A DNA stretch of 64,000 nt from Dallia pectoralis (taxonomy: Eukaryota; Chordata; Actinopteri; Esociformes; Umbridae), in assembly GCA_029465975.1 (NCBI GenBank), contig CM055748.1, forward strand, positions 62,001 to 126,000, given 5' to 3'. Positions within the stretch are counted from its first letter, which is position 1; each line of letters opens with the position of its first letter. Positions 25,601 through 37,140 of this stretch are shown piece after piece. A model generated the notes under the pieces. It was given only the letters and a program-made list of their open reading frames with translations, was not told the origin of the DNA and searched no databases. A program made the position numbers and the translations under genes.

Positions 25601-27411
25601 GTGTTAATACAGTTATGTTTATATACACTTATGTATTATTATAGTTATGTGTATATACACTTGTGTGTTAATACAGTTATATGTTAATACAGTTATGTGT
25701 TAATACAGTTATGTGTATATATATATACAGTTATGCGTTAATATAGTTATGTGTATATACACTTATGTGTTAATACAGTTATGTGTTAATACAGTTATGT
25801 GTATATACACTTATGTGTTAATATAGTTATGTGTATATACTTATGTGTTAATACAGTTATGTGTTAATACAGTTATGTGTTAATACAGTTATGTGTTAAT
25901 ACAGATATGTGTTACTACAGTTATATGTTAATACAGTTATGTGTATATATATATATATACAGTTATGTGTTAATACAGTTATATGTTAATACAGTAATGT
26001 GTTAATACAGTTATGTGTATATACACTTATGTGTTAATATAGTTATGTGTATATACTTATGTGTTAATACAGTTATGTGTTAATACAGTTATTTGTTCAT
26101 ACAGTTATGTGTATATATATATACAGTTATGTGTTAATACAGTTATATGTTAATACAGTTATGTGTTAATACAGTTATATGTTAATACAGTAATGTGTTA
26201 ATACAGTTATGTGTATACACTTATGTGTTAATATAGTTATGTGTATATACGTATGTGTTAATACAGTTATGTGTATATACAGTTATGTGTATATACACCT
26301 ATTTGTTCATACAGTTATGTGTTAATACAGTTATGTGTATATACACTTATGTGTATATACACTTATGTGTTAATACAGTTGTATGTTAATACAGTTATGT
26401 GTATATACAGTTATGTGTTAATATAGTTATGTGTTAATACAGTTCTGTGTTAATACAGTTATGTGTATATACACATATGTGTATATACACTTATGTATTA
26501 ATACAGTTGTATGTTAATACAGTTATGTGTATATACAGTTATGTGTTAATATAGTTATGTGTTAATACAGTTATGTGTATATACAGTTATGTGTTAATAC
26601 ACTTATGTGTTAATACAGTTATATTTTAATACACTTATGTGTTAATACAGTCATGTGTTAATACACTTATGTGTGAATACACTTATGTGTTAATACAGTT
26701 GTATGTTAATACAGTTATGCGTATATACAGTTATATGTTAATACACTTATGTGTTAATACAGTTATGTGTTAATACACTTATGTGTGAATACACTTATGT
26801 GTTAATACAGTTGTTTGTTGTAAACACTTAATACAGTTATTTTTCACTCATTCATAATGTTCAGTTGTGTAGTTTTTGTTTCTCCAAAATCTTGGAACAT
26901 AATCTGAAAACTTACATATTAAGAAATAAAAAACATGATCAGGAAAAAATATTTAATAACCTTTGTGTGGTATCTAAAATGTAATGTTATCCACTTGTTC
27001 AAGTCACCTGGAATTTGCAGATTAAAAGTATTTTCTGTATTTGTTTGTTCTCGAACACATACATGAAAACGACCCAAAGATCCTGACATGTATACAGTTG
27101 GAGATAAATGTCTACTTAGTGAAAATCGGTAATATTTTGTTTATTCCATTTGTCATGAAGGTTAGTTTCATAATATGACCATGTCCAAGGTGCTTACTGA
27201 AATGTTTAATCTTAAATAAACTGAAAATGAAGATACTTACAAAATGAAATTTGTTGAAATGAGGGAAAGTGAGGACATTTGGCCAGTTATTTATAATATG
27301 AGATTTTTTCGGTTATCTTGAATCAGAATCACAACATTTTCGATTGTTTGTGTGTGAAGCATTTGGCTCATCTTGTTTCTTATCATTGTTTTACAGGTCA
27401 GTCCAGTTTGA
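19700..27411 (+). CDS. Transmembrane 4 L6 family protein (TM4SF1/4/18-like), five coding exons
   Basis: This encodes a four-pass membrane protein of the L6 (TM4SF) family, found at the plasma membrane and linked to tetraspanin-like microdomains, adhesion and migration. The exons are 19700-19876, 20946-21014, 24717-24871, 24980-25172 and 27397-27411. All junctions have AG acceptors and GT donors in matching phases (0, 0, 2, 0), and the product is 202 residues, the same length as TM4SF1 and TM4SF4. It begins with a cysteine motif, SCSRCIGG. TM1 is about residues 13-31, TM2 about 52-72, TM3 about 89-110 and TM4 about 161-190. The large extracellular loop has GLVQGPLC, a sequon at N117 (NGT) and the family motif CVEPRNIVQWN. 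The last exon codes only VSPV plus the stop. Introns 1, 2 and 4 are inflated by minisatellites. The start chosen is the only ATG placing the family N-terminus correctly. The paralogue assignment is not certain. Confidence 0.87.
20168..20817. repeat. 80-bp minisatellite in TM4SF intron 1, about eight copies
   Basis: The unit starts ATAACATTATTAGAGAAAGG and contains GTATCCAGTTAACTAGGTTC and CCATGTCCACATCATATTGT. One copy has an extra GGTTAACTA stretch. The copies are otherwise almost identical. Confidence 0.95.
21210..22545. repeat. 38-bp minisatellite in TM4SF intron 2, about 35 copies
   Basis: The unit contains GAATCCTGTTTTGGTCTACA followed by GACTGCTCTATTAAATGA. Variants ATGA/ACGA and ACTGC/ACTAC alternate in a repeated pattern. 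Each unit has TTTTGGTCTACAG, which resembles a weak 3' splice site in the gene's sense direction. Confidence 0.96.
22573..24500. repeat. 15-bp minisatellite in TM4SF intron 2, about 128 copies
   Basis: The unit is CCATAACCCATGGCT or CCATAACCCATTGCT, with CCATATCCC variants. It is open in all minus-strand frames (GYGAM, MEPWV, WSHGL types), giving spurious frames of over 600 codons. It ends about 215 bp before exon 3 of the TM4SF gene. Confidence 0.97.
25200..26822. repeat. 16-bp minisatellite in TM4SF intron 4, about 100 copies
   Basis: The unit is GTTAATACAGTTATGT, with many TATATAC and TTATGTGTATATACAC variants and short TA runs. It starts within 30 bases of the exon 4 donor. It is more diverged than the other arrays in this gene. 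Confidence 0.93.
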
Positions 27412-28251
27412 AGACATCATACAGGAACAAGAATGAACAAATTAAGCAGGAAGGAATTTAGACTTTAGTTACTGTATCTAAATGTAACTATTGTCACAGT
27501 TGGATCATCTTAACGTTGGATCAAGTTCCTGCCATATGTTACTAACAGATTTTCAAGATTTGATCTGCACTTTAGTATGGTACTTTGATTTACCACATTG
27601 CTAATAGCTCATTATAAACAACATTATTACAGTAGGTAATGTACCTTCAACATCTAAGAATGTTTTTCCATTATTATTTTTATTATGTTTTCATAAGCTA
27701 GCAGAGAGAAACTGGGGAGTAAAAAAATAACATTATTTGTCCAAAAGTTACAAATAACAATGTTTAGAATAACATTATGAACATTATGTGTAGTGCTTAT
27801 TTAAAGAACCTGTCCAACTGTAACCACCCTTCCAACTTTAATTTCACTAAACAACTAACAAACTGTGGTCTATGTGTGTATCCCCTAGTTGTGATGTGTT
27901 TATATATATTTAAAATATATATATATATATATAAAAAACATTATATTACTATCAAGTCATTACCATCTTGATCAATATTATCATGGCTAGACAGTATGCT
28001 TTCCAACGCAAACTACTGTATACGTCATAACAAGCACTTTACAACATTAGTTACAGGGGTTTAGTAACTCTGTCTGTGGAGTGGAGCCATCTAAGGTGAG
28101 CTCTGCTAGTGGTGTTTTCTTTGCTGCGCTAGTAGCAGACACCCTGAGAATTTAAATGTACACACTCTGCATCAGTCAATGAGAGTTCAGCCGCGTATAT
28201 ATTAGGAGAGCAATCCAACTTCAATAGGTAAAAGATGTCCAGTTGTTGCTT
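27412..28251 (+). other. 3' UTR of the TM4SF gene and flank
   Basis: This is AT-rich sequence downstream of the stop. No obvious AATAAA lies in the first 300 bases. A TA tract is near 27915-27932. No gene is recognised. Confidence 0.4.
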
Positions 28252-28392
28252 TAACCAGTGCCTTAACCAGTGCTTTAACCAGTGCCTTAACCAGTGCTTT
28301 AACCAGTGCTTTAACCAGTGCCTTAACCAGTGCCTTAACCAGTGCTTTAACCAGTGATTTAACCAGTGCTTAAACCAGTGCTTTAACCAGTG
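28252..28392. repeat. 12-bp tandem repeat
   Basis: The unit is CTTTAACCAGTG or CCTTAACCAGTG, about 12 copies. Confidence 0.92.
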
Positions 28393-28399
28393 GTCATGA

Positions 28400-28965
28400 G
28401 TTCAGAGGTAGGGTCAGATGTAGGGTCAGATGTAGGGTCAGATGTAGGGTCAGATGTAGAGTCAGACGTAGGGTCATATTAAGGGTCAGATGTAGGGTCA
28501 GATGTAGGTTCATATTTAGGGTCAGATGTAGGGTCAGATGTAGTCAGATGTAGGGTCAGAGGTAGGGTCAGATGTAGGTTCAGATGTAGGGTCAGATGTA
28601 GGTTCATATTTAGGGTCAGATGTAGGGTCAGATGTAGGGTCAGACGTAGGGTCATATTAAGGGTGAGATGTAGGTTCAGATGTAGGTTCATATTTAGGGT
28701 CAGATGTAGGGTCAGAGGTAGGGTCAGATGTAGGGTCAGAGGTAGGGTCATATGTAGGTTCATATTTAGGGTCAGATGTAGGGTCAGATGTAGGGTCATA
28801 TTAAGGGTCAGATGTAGAGTCAGATGCAGGGTCAGAGGTAGGGTCAGATGTAGGGTCATATGTAGGTTCATATTTAGGGTCAGATTTAGGGTCAGATGTA
28901 GAGTCATATTTAGGGTCAGATGTAGGGTCAGATGTAGGGTCAGAGGTAGGGTCATATTCAACTTA
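28400..28965. repeat. 12-bp minisatellite, about 46 copies
   Basis: The unit is AGGGTCAGATGT with AGGTTCATATTT and AGGGTCATATTA variants arranged in longer repeated blocks. Open frames on both strands (LTLHLTLNM, RCRVRCRF) come from the 12-bp period. Confidence 0.95.
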
Positions 28966-29390
28966 AAGGCTACATTGACAATCAGAAAACTTGTAAACTT
29001 GAGGTTGTACGTATCCAGAGAGACACTGAGCTGTAAGAACCAGTGATACAACTGAAAGAGGATGTTAAATGAGGAAGACCGTATATAGCAATATGAGACC
29101 CGCTTGTTAGGCAAAGCAGAATGCAAAACAAGGGTGCAAAACATGACAGGATCACAGAGGAGATCATTGTGAACACTGCTTTAAATGTGGGCAGATGGGT
29201 TATCTATCAATTGATCTGATCACGTGAACCTGGCATGTCACACGGTAACACACACAAGTACACATTATCACTGTGACGAACGCAAGCCTACTAGAGACAT
29301 CTAGTGGGCTAGTAGGGCATTACAGCCCTCCAGATATTTAGGTTCTGCTAAACACACCCCGGACTGTGTTACTTGTCCACATCTGTCCCT

Positions 29391-29985
29391 TATATAGTTC
29401 AGTAGTATGTGTTCCCTCTATTACCCTGGTCTATAGTTCAGTAGTATATGTGTATATATGTTCCCTCTGTTCTCTGGTCTATAGTTCAGTAGTATATGTG
29501 TATATATGTTCCCTCTGTTCTCTGGTCTATAGTTCAGTAGTATATGTGTATATATATTCCCTCTATTACCCTGGTATATAGTTCAGTAGTATATGTGTAT
29601 ATATGTTTCCTCTCTTACCCTGGTATATAGTTCAGTAGTATATGTGTATATATGTTCCCTCTGTTACCCTGATCTATAGTTCAGTAGTATATGTGTATAT
29701 ATGTTCCCTCTGTTACCCTGGTCTATAGTTCAGTAGTATATGTGTATATATGTTCCCTCTGTTACCCTGGTCTATAGTTCAGTAGTATATGTGTATATAT
29801 GTTCCCTCTGTTACCCTGGTCTATAGTTCAGTAGTATATGTGTATATATGTTCCCTCTGTTACCCTGGTCTATAGTTCAGTAGTATATGTGTATATATGT
29901 TCCCTCTGTTACCCTGGTCTATAGTTCAGTAGTATATGTGTATATATGTTCCCTCTGTTACCCTGGTCTATAGTTCAGTAGTATG
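29391..29985. repeat. 49-bp minisatellite, about 12 copies
   Basis: The unit contains TATAGTTCAGTAGTATATGT, GTATATATGTTCCCTCTGTT and ACCCTGGTC. Copies on the right are almost identical, while those on the left carry substitutions. Confidence 0.95.
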
Positions 29986-30002
29986 TTTTCAGCATTTGTT
30001 GT

Positions 30003-30372
30003 TTAACTGTTGACATGTGACAACACACACAGGTTTAACTGTTGACATGTGACAATACACACCGGTTTAACTGTTGACATGTGACAACACACACAGATTT
30101 AACTTTTGACATGTGACAATACACACCGGTTTAACTGTTGAGATGTGACAACACACACAGGTTTAACTGTTGACATGTGACAACACACACAGGTTTAACT
30201 GTTGAGATGTGACATGTGACGATACACACAGGTTTAACTGTTGACGATACACACAGGTTTAACTGTTGACATGTGACAACAGACACAGGTTTGACATTAC
30301 ACACAGGTTTAACTGTTGACATTTGACATTACACACAGGTTTAACTGTTGACATGTGACATTACACACAGGT
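30003..30372. repeat. 32-bp minisatellite, about 11 copies
   Basis: The unit contains AGGTTTAACTGTTGACATGT and GACAACACACAC. Partial units occur near 30190-30300. Confidence 0.93.
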
Positions 30373-31081
30373 TTGAATGCTGCCTTAAGCAAAATCGCTC
30401 TTAGCCACATGTCTATTAAAACTTTACCAATACCTGAGGAGAATCCACTTCTTGTGTAAATCCATTTTATTCAAGAATCTTTCCAAGAAGTTGGTCCACA
30501 AAGACTGTTTACTTACGTTTATCGTAAATGAATGTACATGCAGGGAATGAGTATATTTATTCATAAATGTCTGAAAATGTAAAATTATTATTATGCAAAA
30601 GTTATGTATTGGCCTATTATTCGATGAAGCCTGAGATAAAAAAAATCACCCACATTCATCAATAAACCCTAATCATCACAAAGATGAAAACAAACAGCGT
30701 TAATCTGGGGCACTACAGAATAGTTAAATTACAAATACAATTGAAATCAAAAAAGAATTTACAGTAACATGCAAATGCCGTACTTTGTTTTTTCACTTGT
30801 AGAAAAGGTAATAAAACTAGCGCTACAGAGTAAATCTTCCACATAAATATCATAAATAAATTCCTTTTGGATATAAATAGCTTTCTTTCACAATAGCTGT
30901 GTTTTATTTGTAATTATTTGAAAGGTATACCAGACATATATACTGACATTTTAAATATGAATCAGTTGTTTAACCTTGTATGTATGACTGGGTAAAAGGT
31001 TTGGTCATTTATACACCTTCTATTGAAAAACATGGTACCTTGCCACAAAACTGCAGAGGTGAGAGATTTCTTAGAATTTTG
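30373..31081. other. 3' flank of ift20, no gene seen
   Basis: This is AT-rich unique sequence downstream of ift20 on the minus strand. TTTATT occurrences near 30463 and 30904 would be AATAAA on the minus strand, but I cannot say which, if any, is used. Confidence 0.4.
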
Positions 31082-31330
31082 CATGTAGTCTGCTCATCTG
31101 CATGTAGTCTGCTCATCTGCATGTAGTCTGCTCATCTGCATGTAGTCTGCTCATCTGCATGTAGTCTGCTCATCTGCATGTAGTCTGCTCATCTGCATGT
31201 AGTCTGCTCATCTGCATGTAGTCTGCTCATCTGCATGTAGTCTGCTCATCTGCATGTAGTCTGCTCATCTGCTTGTAGTCTGCTCATTTGCATGTAGTCT
31301 GCTCATTTGCATGTAGTCTGCTCATTTGCT
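31082..31330. repeat. 19-bp minisatellite, about 13 copies
   Basis: The unit is CTGCATGTAGTCTGCTCAT. It is nearly perfect on the left with substitutions in the last three copies. It lies about 170 bp beyond the ift20 stop, possibly within its 3' UTR. Confidence 0.95.
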
Positions 31331-31496
31331 GTCAGCACAAAATATGTGTTTAAGTTGGACTGTTGCTTGTGAGGCGTAAGACAGGTTGTGTTCAGCTAAC
31401 TGATTCCTATGTTGTAGTGGAAATCACCCATAGAAAACGATACAGGCACCTGGGAACATGGTCTCACAAACACACACACACAAAGTGTTTTAGTCC

Positions 31497-32817
31497 TTAT
31501 TTCTGCAGAATGAACTGGTCAATGAATTCATTCTGCTCAGCTTCCACTTTGGATAGAGCTTCATACTCTATGTGATATCTGAAAGAGATACAGGGAAAAG
31601 ACTGAATTAAAAACCCCAATGATCATGACCATCAAACCCTAATACCCCTATTTTCTTCATATTAACTTATTGTTGAAAACAGACTAAAATCAATACAAGT
31701 AAGAAGTTCAGTTGTACAGATAAACAAGCAGAATCCACGCACTCAGCACGCACTCAGCACGCACTCAGCACGCACTCAGCACGCACTCAGCACGCACTCA
31801 GCACGCACTCTGCACGCACTCTGCACGCACTCTGCACGCACTCTGCACGCACTCTGCACGCACTCTGCACGCACTCTGCACGCACTCTGCACGCACTCTG
31901 CACGCACTCTGCACGCACTCTGCACACACTCATACCCCACACACTATTGGAGGGGTAAAGAAAGATAGGACATTTCCTAACAAAATCTCTATGAAAGTCA
32001 GACTTCTTACCGCTCTAGTTGCATTTGCTTCTCTGCTATCAGGGCCTGGAGCTGTTGTTGTTGGGCCTCCCTCTGTTTTGCCACTGACTTCAATAGGTTC
32101 CTTGCTCCAATAGCCTGAAGGCAGAGCAGAAGCATGTTCCCTCAGATAAGGACTCATATCTCTCAGCAGCCTAGCTAGCAGTTTTCTTAAGTTGTCTTGC
32201 TGATTGTAGAGCCAACCAATATGCTGGACTAACTAGAGGAAACTCTCCACTTGCAAAAACAAGCGTCTTCTTGCCTGAGCCTAAAATTTGAACATGGACT
32301 TAAACTCTCAAAACTCTAAATCTCACATCTAAAAACAAATGTAGACGTTTACCTTCATCTTTTCGTTCTCTGCCTCTTTTGCAAGTTCATCCACCAGCTC
32401 AATGAGACCACCCACTATCTTCTGAAACTGGCCAATTTCTGTGTATTAAATGAATTCATTAAAATGTGTGCATTGTGCCATAATGGGTGTCAACAACCTA
32501 CAAACACTTTAAGCAATTAGAACAGTTTTTCAATGATGTGTGTGTGAACATCTCAAGTGATCTCTCAACAAACATGTTCTCCAAGTCACAAATCTGTATC
32601 AAAGTCATACATCTGAACAAAGTGTTTATCAACCTTTTGCTGCTTTGAAGTAGATTTCAAGCAGTAAGTAAAGCACCTAATACAACTTACTGTCAACAAA
32701 GTCTTTACACTCCTCCTTGAGCTCTGTGGTCTTTTGGCCGACTTCTGGCTCCAACACCCGTAACTTGTTGAGTTCATCAAAATAAAGGCCGGCTTCTGCC
32801 AGTGGATCTGTCGCCAT
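31497..32817 (-). CDS. ift20: Intraflagellar transport protein 20, four coding exons
   Basis: This encodes IFT20, a small coiled-coil subunit of intraflagellar transport complex B. It also sits at the Golgi and helps sort membrane cargo toward the primary cilium. The exons on the minus strand are 32817-32691, 32438-32353, 32114-32011 and 31578-31497. Splice sites are canonical (donors GTAAGT, GTAAAC, GTAAGA) and phases match. The product is exactly 132 residues, the usual length. Recognisable blocks are FDELNKLRVLEPEVGQKT, ELKEECKDFVD, KIGQFQKIVGGLIELVDELA, AIGARNLLKSVAKQREAQQQ and EAEQNEFIDQFILQK at the C-terminus. The start is the ATG giving MATDPLAEAGLYF, matching the family. Exon 1 continues 5' to 32858 at an acceptor, so there is an upstream exon. 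The gene is head to head with tnfaip1. I am very sure of the identity. Confidence 0.96.
31736..31930. repeat. 11-bp minisatellite in the last ift20 intron, about 17 copies
   Basis: The unit is GCACGCACTCT, with CAGCACGCACT copies on the left and CTGCACGCACT on the right, forming two homogeneous blocks. It ends about 80 bases from the exon 3 donor. Confidence 0.95.
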
Positions 32818-33165
32818 GGCCACAAAGCCTGTCCCAAGAGCGGGAGTCAAATCAGGGGCTGAAACAGAATATTTAGGAGATCTGTGATAATAACACTATG
32901 TTTTGAATAGTAATTAAATCCATAGAAGAGTTGTTTAAAGAAAGGACTCTGGACATGGCATTTGTCATTTTAGCATCGAGCCCACATCTAACATTATTAG
33001 AAGGTGTCCTGGGTAACGCAAAAACACATTCATGATGACAGTAGAATATCCTCAATTCTTTAAATGCTTTCAGTTACATTACAAATAACAACATGGGATT
33101 TTGCATTACTTAACTCAGGTCTGGCACATTAGTCTGGGGGATGGAAGTGAGAAAAGGAGTCTACC

Positions 33166-33928
33166 TGGGACCTCCATAGTGTACAGTATAGCCTCCTGTA
33201 AGGAGCCTCCATAGTGTACAGTATAGCCTCCTGTAAGGAGCCTCAATAGTGTACAGTATAGCCTCCTGTAAGGAGCCTCCATAGTGTACAGTATAGCCTC
33301 CTGTAAGGAGCCTCAATAGTGTACAGTATAGCCTCCTGTAAGGAGCCTCCATAGTGTACAGTATAGCCTCCTGTAAGGAACCTCCATAGTGTACAGTATA
33401 GCCTCCTGTAAGGAGCCTCCATAGTGTACAGTATAGCCTCCTGTAAGGAACCTCCATAGTGTACAGTATAGCCTCCTGTAAGGAGCCTCCATAGTGTACA
33501 GTATAGCCTCCTGTAAGGAGCCTCCATAGTGTACAGTATAGCCTCCTGTAAGGAGCCTCCATAGTGTACAGTATAGCCTCCTGTAAGGAGCCTCCATAGT
33601 GTACAGTATAGCCTCCTGTAAGGAGCCTCCATAGTGTACAGTATAGCCTCCTGTAAGGAACCTCCATAGTGTACAGTATAGCCTCCTGTAAGGAGCCTCC
33701 ATAGTGTACAGTATAGCCTCCTGTAAGGAACCTCCATAGTGTACAGTATAGCCTCCTGTAAGGAGCCTCCATAGTGTACAGTATAGCCTCCTGTAAGGAG
33801 CCTCCATAGTGTACAGTATAGCCTCCTGTAAGGAGCCTCCATAGTGTACAGTATAGCCTCCTGTAAGGAGCCTCCATAGTGTACAGTATAGCCTCCTGTA
33901 AGGAGCCTCCATAGTGTACAGTATAGCC
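33166..33928. repeat. 35-bp minisatellite in the ift20 5' intron, about 21 copies
   Basis: The unit contains CCTCCATAGTGTACAGTATA and GCCTCCTGTAAGGAG. Variants (CCTCAATAG, AAGGAAC) are few. Spurious frames of over 200 codons are open in all three minus-strand frames. Confidence 0.96.
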
Positions 33929-34026
33929 AGCCAGAGCAGATAGTAAGGCAAGTCATGTAAATTCGGATGCGTTTGAAATATATTTCAATAACAATAACGT
34001 GGGTTAGGGAACCAATGTCCACTCAC

Positions 34027-34045
34027 AGTATTTTACGGTTGGCAT
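34027..34045 (-). other. Candidate upstream ift20 exon with an in-frame ATG
   Basis: On the minus strand ATGCCAACCGTAAAATACT is followed at once by the donor GTGAGT. Spliced to the 32858 acceptor, it stays in frame with ift20 and would add 20 residues (MPTVKYSPDL and on) before the usual start. It may simply be the end of a 5' untranslated exon. Human IFT20 is known to have isoforms with longer N-termini, but this extension is not similar enough to judge. Confidence 0.4.
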
Positions 34046-34362
34046 GACACAGAAAAAAAAGTTTCCCCTCGAGAATCGTAAAAAAATTGTAACTACTGAA
34101 TTAGTAGCTGGTGTCTGGCAAGGTACTCAGAACCACCTAGCCTATCTAGTTCATTAGCTAGCTAAGGTATGTAGTTATTGAAAATGGTTTGTCAATCGTT
34201 TGTTTCTCATCGTATAGCAAACTAGTCTAATTATAGCATTAACATATATTATTATAGCTAGATATTGTTACCTAGCTAACTTAAATAGCATAAAACCTAG
34301 CTACATATAGTGAATGTATCTCACAGCTGGTGGAGCCACCCCACAGAGCCCAAGCTAACTGC

Positions 34363-35435
34363 TAATGTGCCATGTCTTGTGGAGTTATTATATGTAGCTA
34401 ATATAATGTGCAAAGTCTTGTGGTGTTATTATATGTAGCTAATATAATGTGCCATGTCTTGTGGTGTTATTATATGTAGCTAATATAATGTGCCATGTCT
34501 TGTGGTGTTATTATATGTAGCTAATATAATGTGCCATGTCTTGTGGAGTTATTATATGTAGCTAATATAATGTGCAAAGTCTTGTGGAGTTATTATATGT
34601 AGCTAATATAATGTGCAAAGTCTTGTGGTGTTATTATATGTAGCTAATATAATGTGCCATGTCTTGTGGTGTTATTATATGTAGCTAATATAATGTGCCA
34701 TGTCTTGTGGTGTTATTATATGTAGCTTATATAATGTGCCATGTCTTGTGGTGTTATTATATGTAGCTAATATAATGTGCCATGTCTTGTGGTGTTATTA
34801 TATGTAGCTTATATAATGTGCCATGTCTCTTTTATGGCTTGTGGTGTTATTATATGTAGCTAATATAATGTGCCATGTCTTGTGGAGTTATTATATGTAG
34901 CTAATATAATGTGCAAAGTCTTGTGGTGTTATTATATGTAGCTAATATAATGTGCCATGTCTTGTGGTGTTATTATATGTAGCTAATATAATGTGCCATG
35001 TCTTGTGGTGTTATTATATGTAGCTTATATAATGTGCCATGTCTTGTGGTGTTATTATATGTAGCTAATATAATGTGCCATGTCTTGTGGTGTTATTATA
35101 TGTAGCTTATATAATGTGCCATGTCTCTTTTATGGCTTGTGGTGTTATTATATGTAGCTAATATAATGTGCCATGTCTTGTTTATGTGTTGTGGTGTTAT
35201 TATATGTAGCTAATATAATGTGCCATGTCTTGTGGTGTTATTATATGTAGCTAATATAATGTGCCATGTCTTGTGGTGTTATTATATGTAGCTTATATAA
35301 TGTGCCATGTCTCTTTTATGGCTTGTGGTGTTATTATATGTAGCTAATATAATGTGCCATGTCTTGTTTATGTGTTGTGGTGTTATTATATGTAGGTAAT
35401 ATAATGTGCCATGTCTTGTGGTGTTATTATATGTA
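34363..35435. repeat. 41-bp minisatellite, about 26 copies
   Basis: The unit contains GTGCCATGTCTTGTGGTGTT and ATTATATGTAGCTAATATAA. Variants (GCAAAG, AGCTTATA and an insertion CTTTTATGG) recur in the same order, showing duplication of blocks of several units. It sits between the likely promoter and the first ift20 exon candidate. Confidence 0.95.
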
Positions 35436-35689
35436 GCTAATATATGTTATTATATAATCTAGCTAGTTATTATATGTTGTTAATAATATTAGTAGTATAT
35501 AGCGTGGCTTGGCAACATTTAGTTGCAAAAATATACGGTTATAAACTGTGTAACCAGCTAACTGGACATAACGATGGTAACTATCTAAGCGCTGCAAAAC
35601 TTCAGTCATTCTTTCCTACAAAAGCAAAATATTTAAAACGAACTTACTTCAAATGTATTTGATATGAATGTTATGATTATGTGGCAAAT

Positions 35690-35900
35690 CCAGAGACTGA
35701 GCACTTCAGCTGCCACGGAAACCAAGGCAAACGGTAAATTTTTTCAGCCTACTAGCTAACTTCCGGTATGAGATTAGGAGTTAGTTTGGGAGTTGTAGTC
35801 TTTACCACAAAAGTGCTAACAACATTTGTAGTCGTAGTTAGCTATTCAGTCGCTATTTTCACTAGTACGTTTTCTGTTAGCTATATTGTTGTACAAGTTA
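35690..35900. promoter_or_regulatory. Candidate shared ift20/tnfaip1 promoter
   Basis: Three promoter-type motifs cluster within 90 bp. GCTGCCACGGAAAC at 35709-35722 fits the RFX X-box consensus GYTRYC-N2-RRHRAC, expected for a cilia gene such as ift20. ACTTCCGG at 35759-35766 is an ETS site. TGGGAGTTGTAGT at 35787-35799 matches the ZNF143 core. This lies in unique sequence between the two head-to-head genes. The assignment is inferred from motifs; no transcription start can be seen. Confidence 0.5.
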
Positions 35901-36101
35901 ACGTAAGAGTGGTCTTGTGAATATGGGTATTTATCAGGAGTAGTTCATACCATATATCTATAATATACTGACAATAAAAACATATACGAATTACTCGGCC
36001 CTAACACAAAGACGAACTGGGTGAGTTGTTGATTACATGAAACTTTATAAAGTTGACATTAGCTGGACAACTAACTATCCTTGACTAGTAGTTACTAATA
36101 C

Positions 36102-36150
<49 letters not shown>

Positions 36151-36335
36151 TACTATGTTGTACTAATGTAGTTAGCTAGTGTGCAGCACTTCTATGTAAC
36201 ATGTTTGCTACTTTTCTGTTTAATTTTGTACCACAGCCAGTATTTAACTTGTTAAGATTAGGCCTGTCTATTATTAATAATAATATTAGTAATATAATAT
36301 TAGTATCATCCAGATTTAGCTAGATAGGCCAACAA
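35901..36335. other. Unique sequence with a TA/CA microsatellite
   Basis: A TATATATA run followed by a CA run lies at about 36102-36150. The rest is AT-rich, with no gene seen. Confidence 0.6.
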
Positions 36336-36565
36336 CAAGTGTGTGCTAGTAGGTCTAGGCTAATTGACTAATCTGAACATTAAAGTGTGTGCTAGTAGGT
36401 CTGGGATAATTTACTAATCTGAACATCTAAGTGTGCTAGTAGGTCTGGGATAATTGACTAATCTGAACATCCAAGTGTGTGGTAGTAAGTCTGGGATAAT
36501 TGACTAATCTGAACATTAAAGTGTGTGCTAGTATGTCTGGAATAATTGACTAATCTGAACTCACA
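36336..36565. repeat. 46-bp tandem repeat, about five copies
   Basis: The unit contains AAGTGTGTGCTAGTAGGTCT and GGGATAATTGACTAATCTGA. Confidence 0.88.
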
Positions 36566-37140
36566 TTTGGGACATCTAAGCACTATATTTCTAGTACAAG
36601 TTGTACACGTGTTGACGATTTTACCATACTAATATTGAAATGATTAACCCTAGTAGCAACTACCGTTATCAAATAACTTGTTTCTATTATTTTTTTGTTT
36701 TAGAAACGTTTTAATGACAGTACTATACAAGCAAATATCATTTACTAGAAGTGCATAACATGAACTAGGCCCGAAATTGGCATGAGGATAAAATAGCCAT
36801 CTGAATCTCCATATTACCGTTCACTCTGCGACACCATGGACAAGAGTTTAAATACTCTGATTAGCAAGTTCTATGTCCTATCTAAGCATTAGGCAAAGGG
36901 ATCATACAGCTAGATCTGGGTTGGGTTGAGTTGAGTACACAGTTGTATTTATACATGTGTGTGGGCCCGCCCCACTGAGGTTTAAATTTTACAGGTTCCA
37001 CACACAGGTTCCACACACAGGCCTATGGAGTAAGATTAACCAGCTCCTACAAGAAGACAGTTTGAGAAGACCTGTACACTCCTTTGTTCCCTGTTCGGTA
37101 AACAGTAGCAGCTAAAGCAATCAACACATCTATTATCACA

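Noticed and set aside
28479..29144. 221-codon frame of LTLHLTLNM repeats
   Set aside because: It is a translation of a 12-bp array; no amphipathic protein family recognised.
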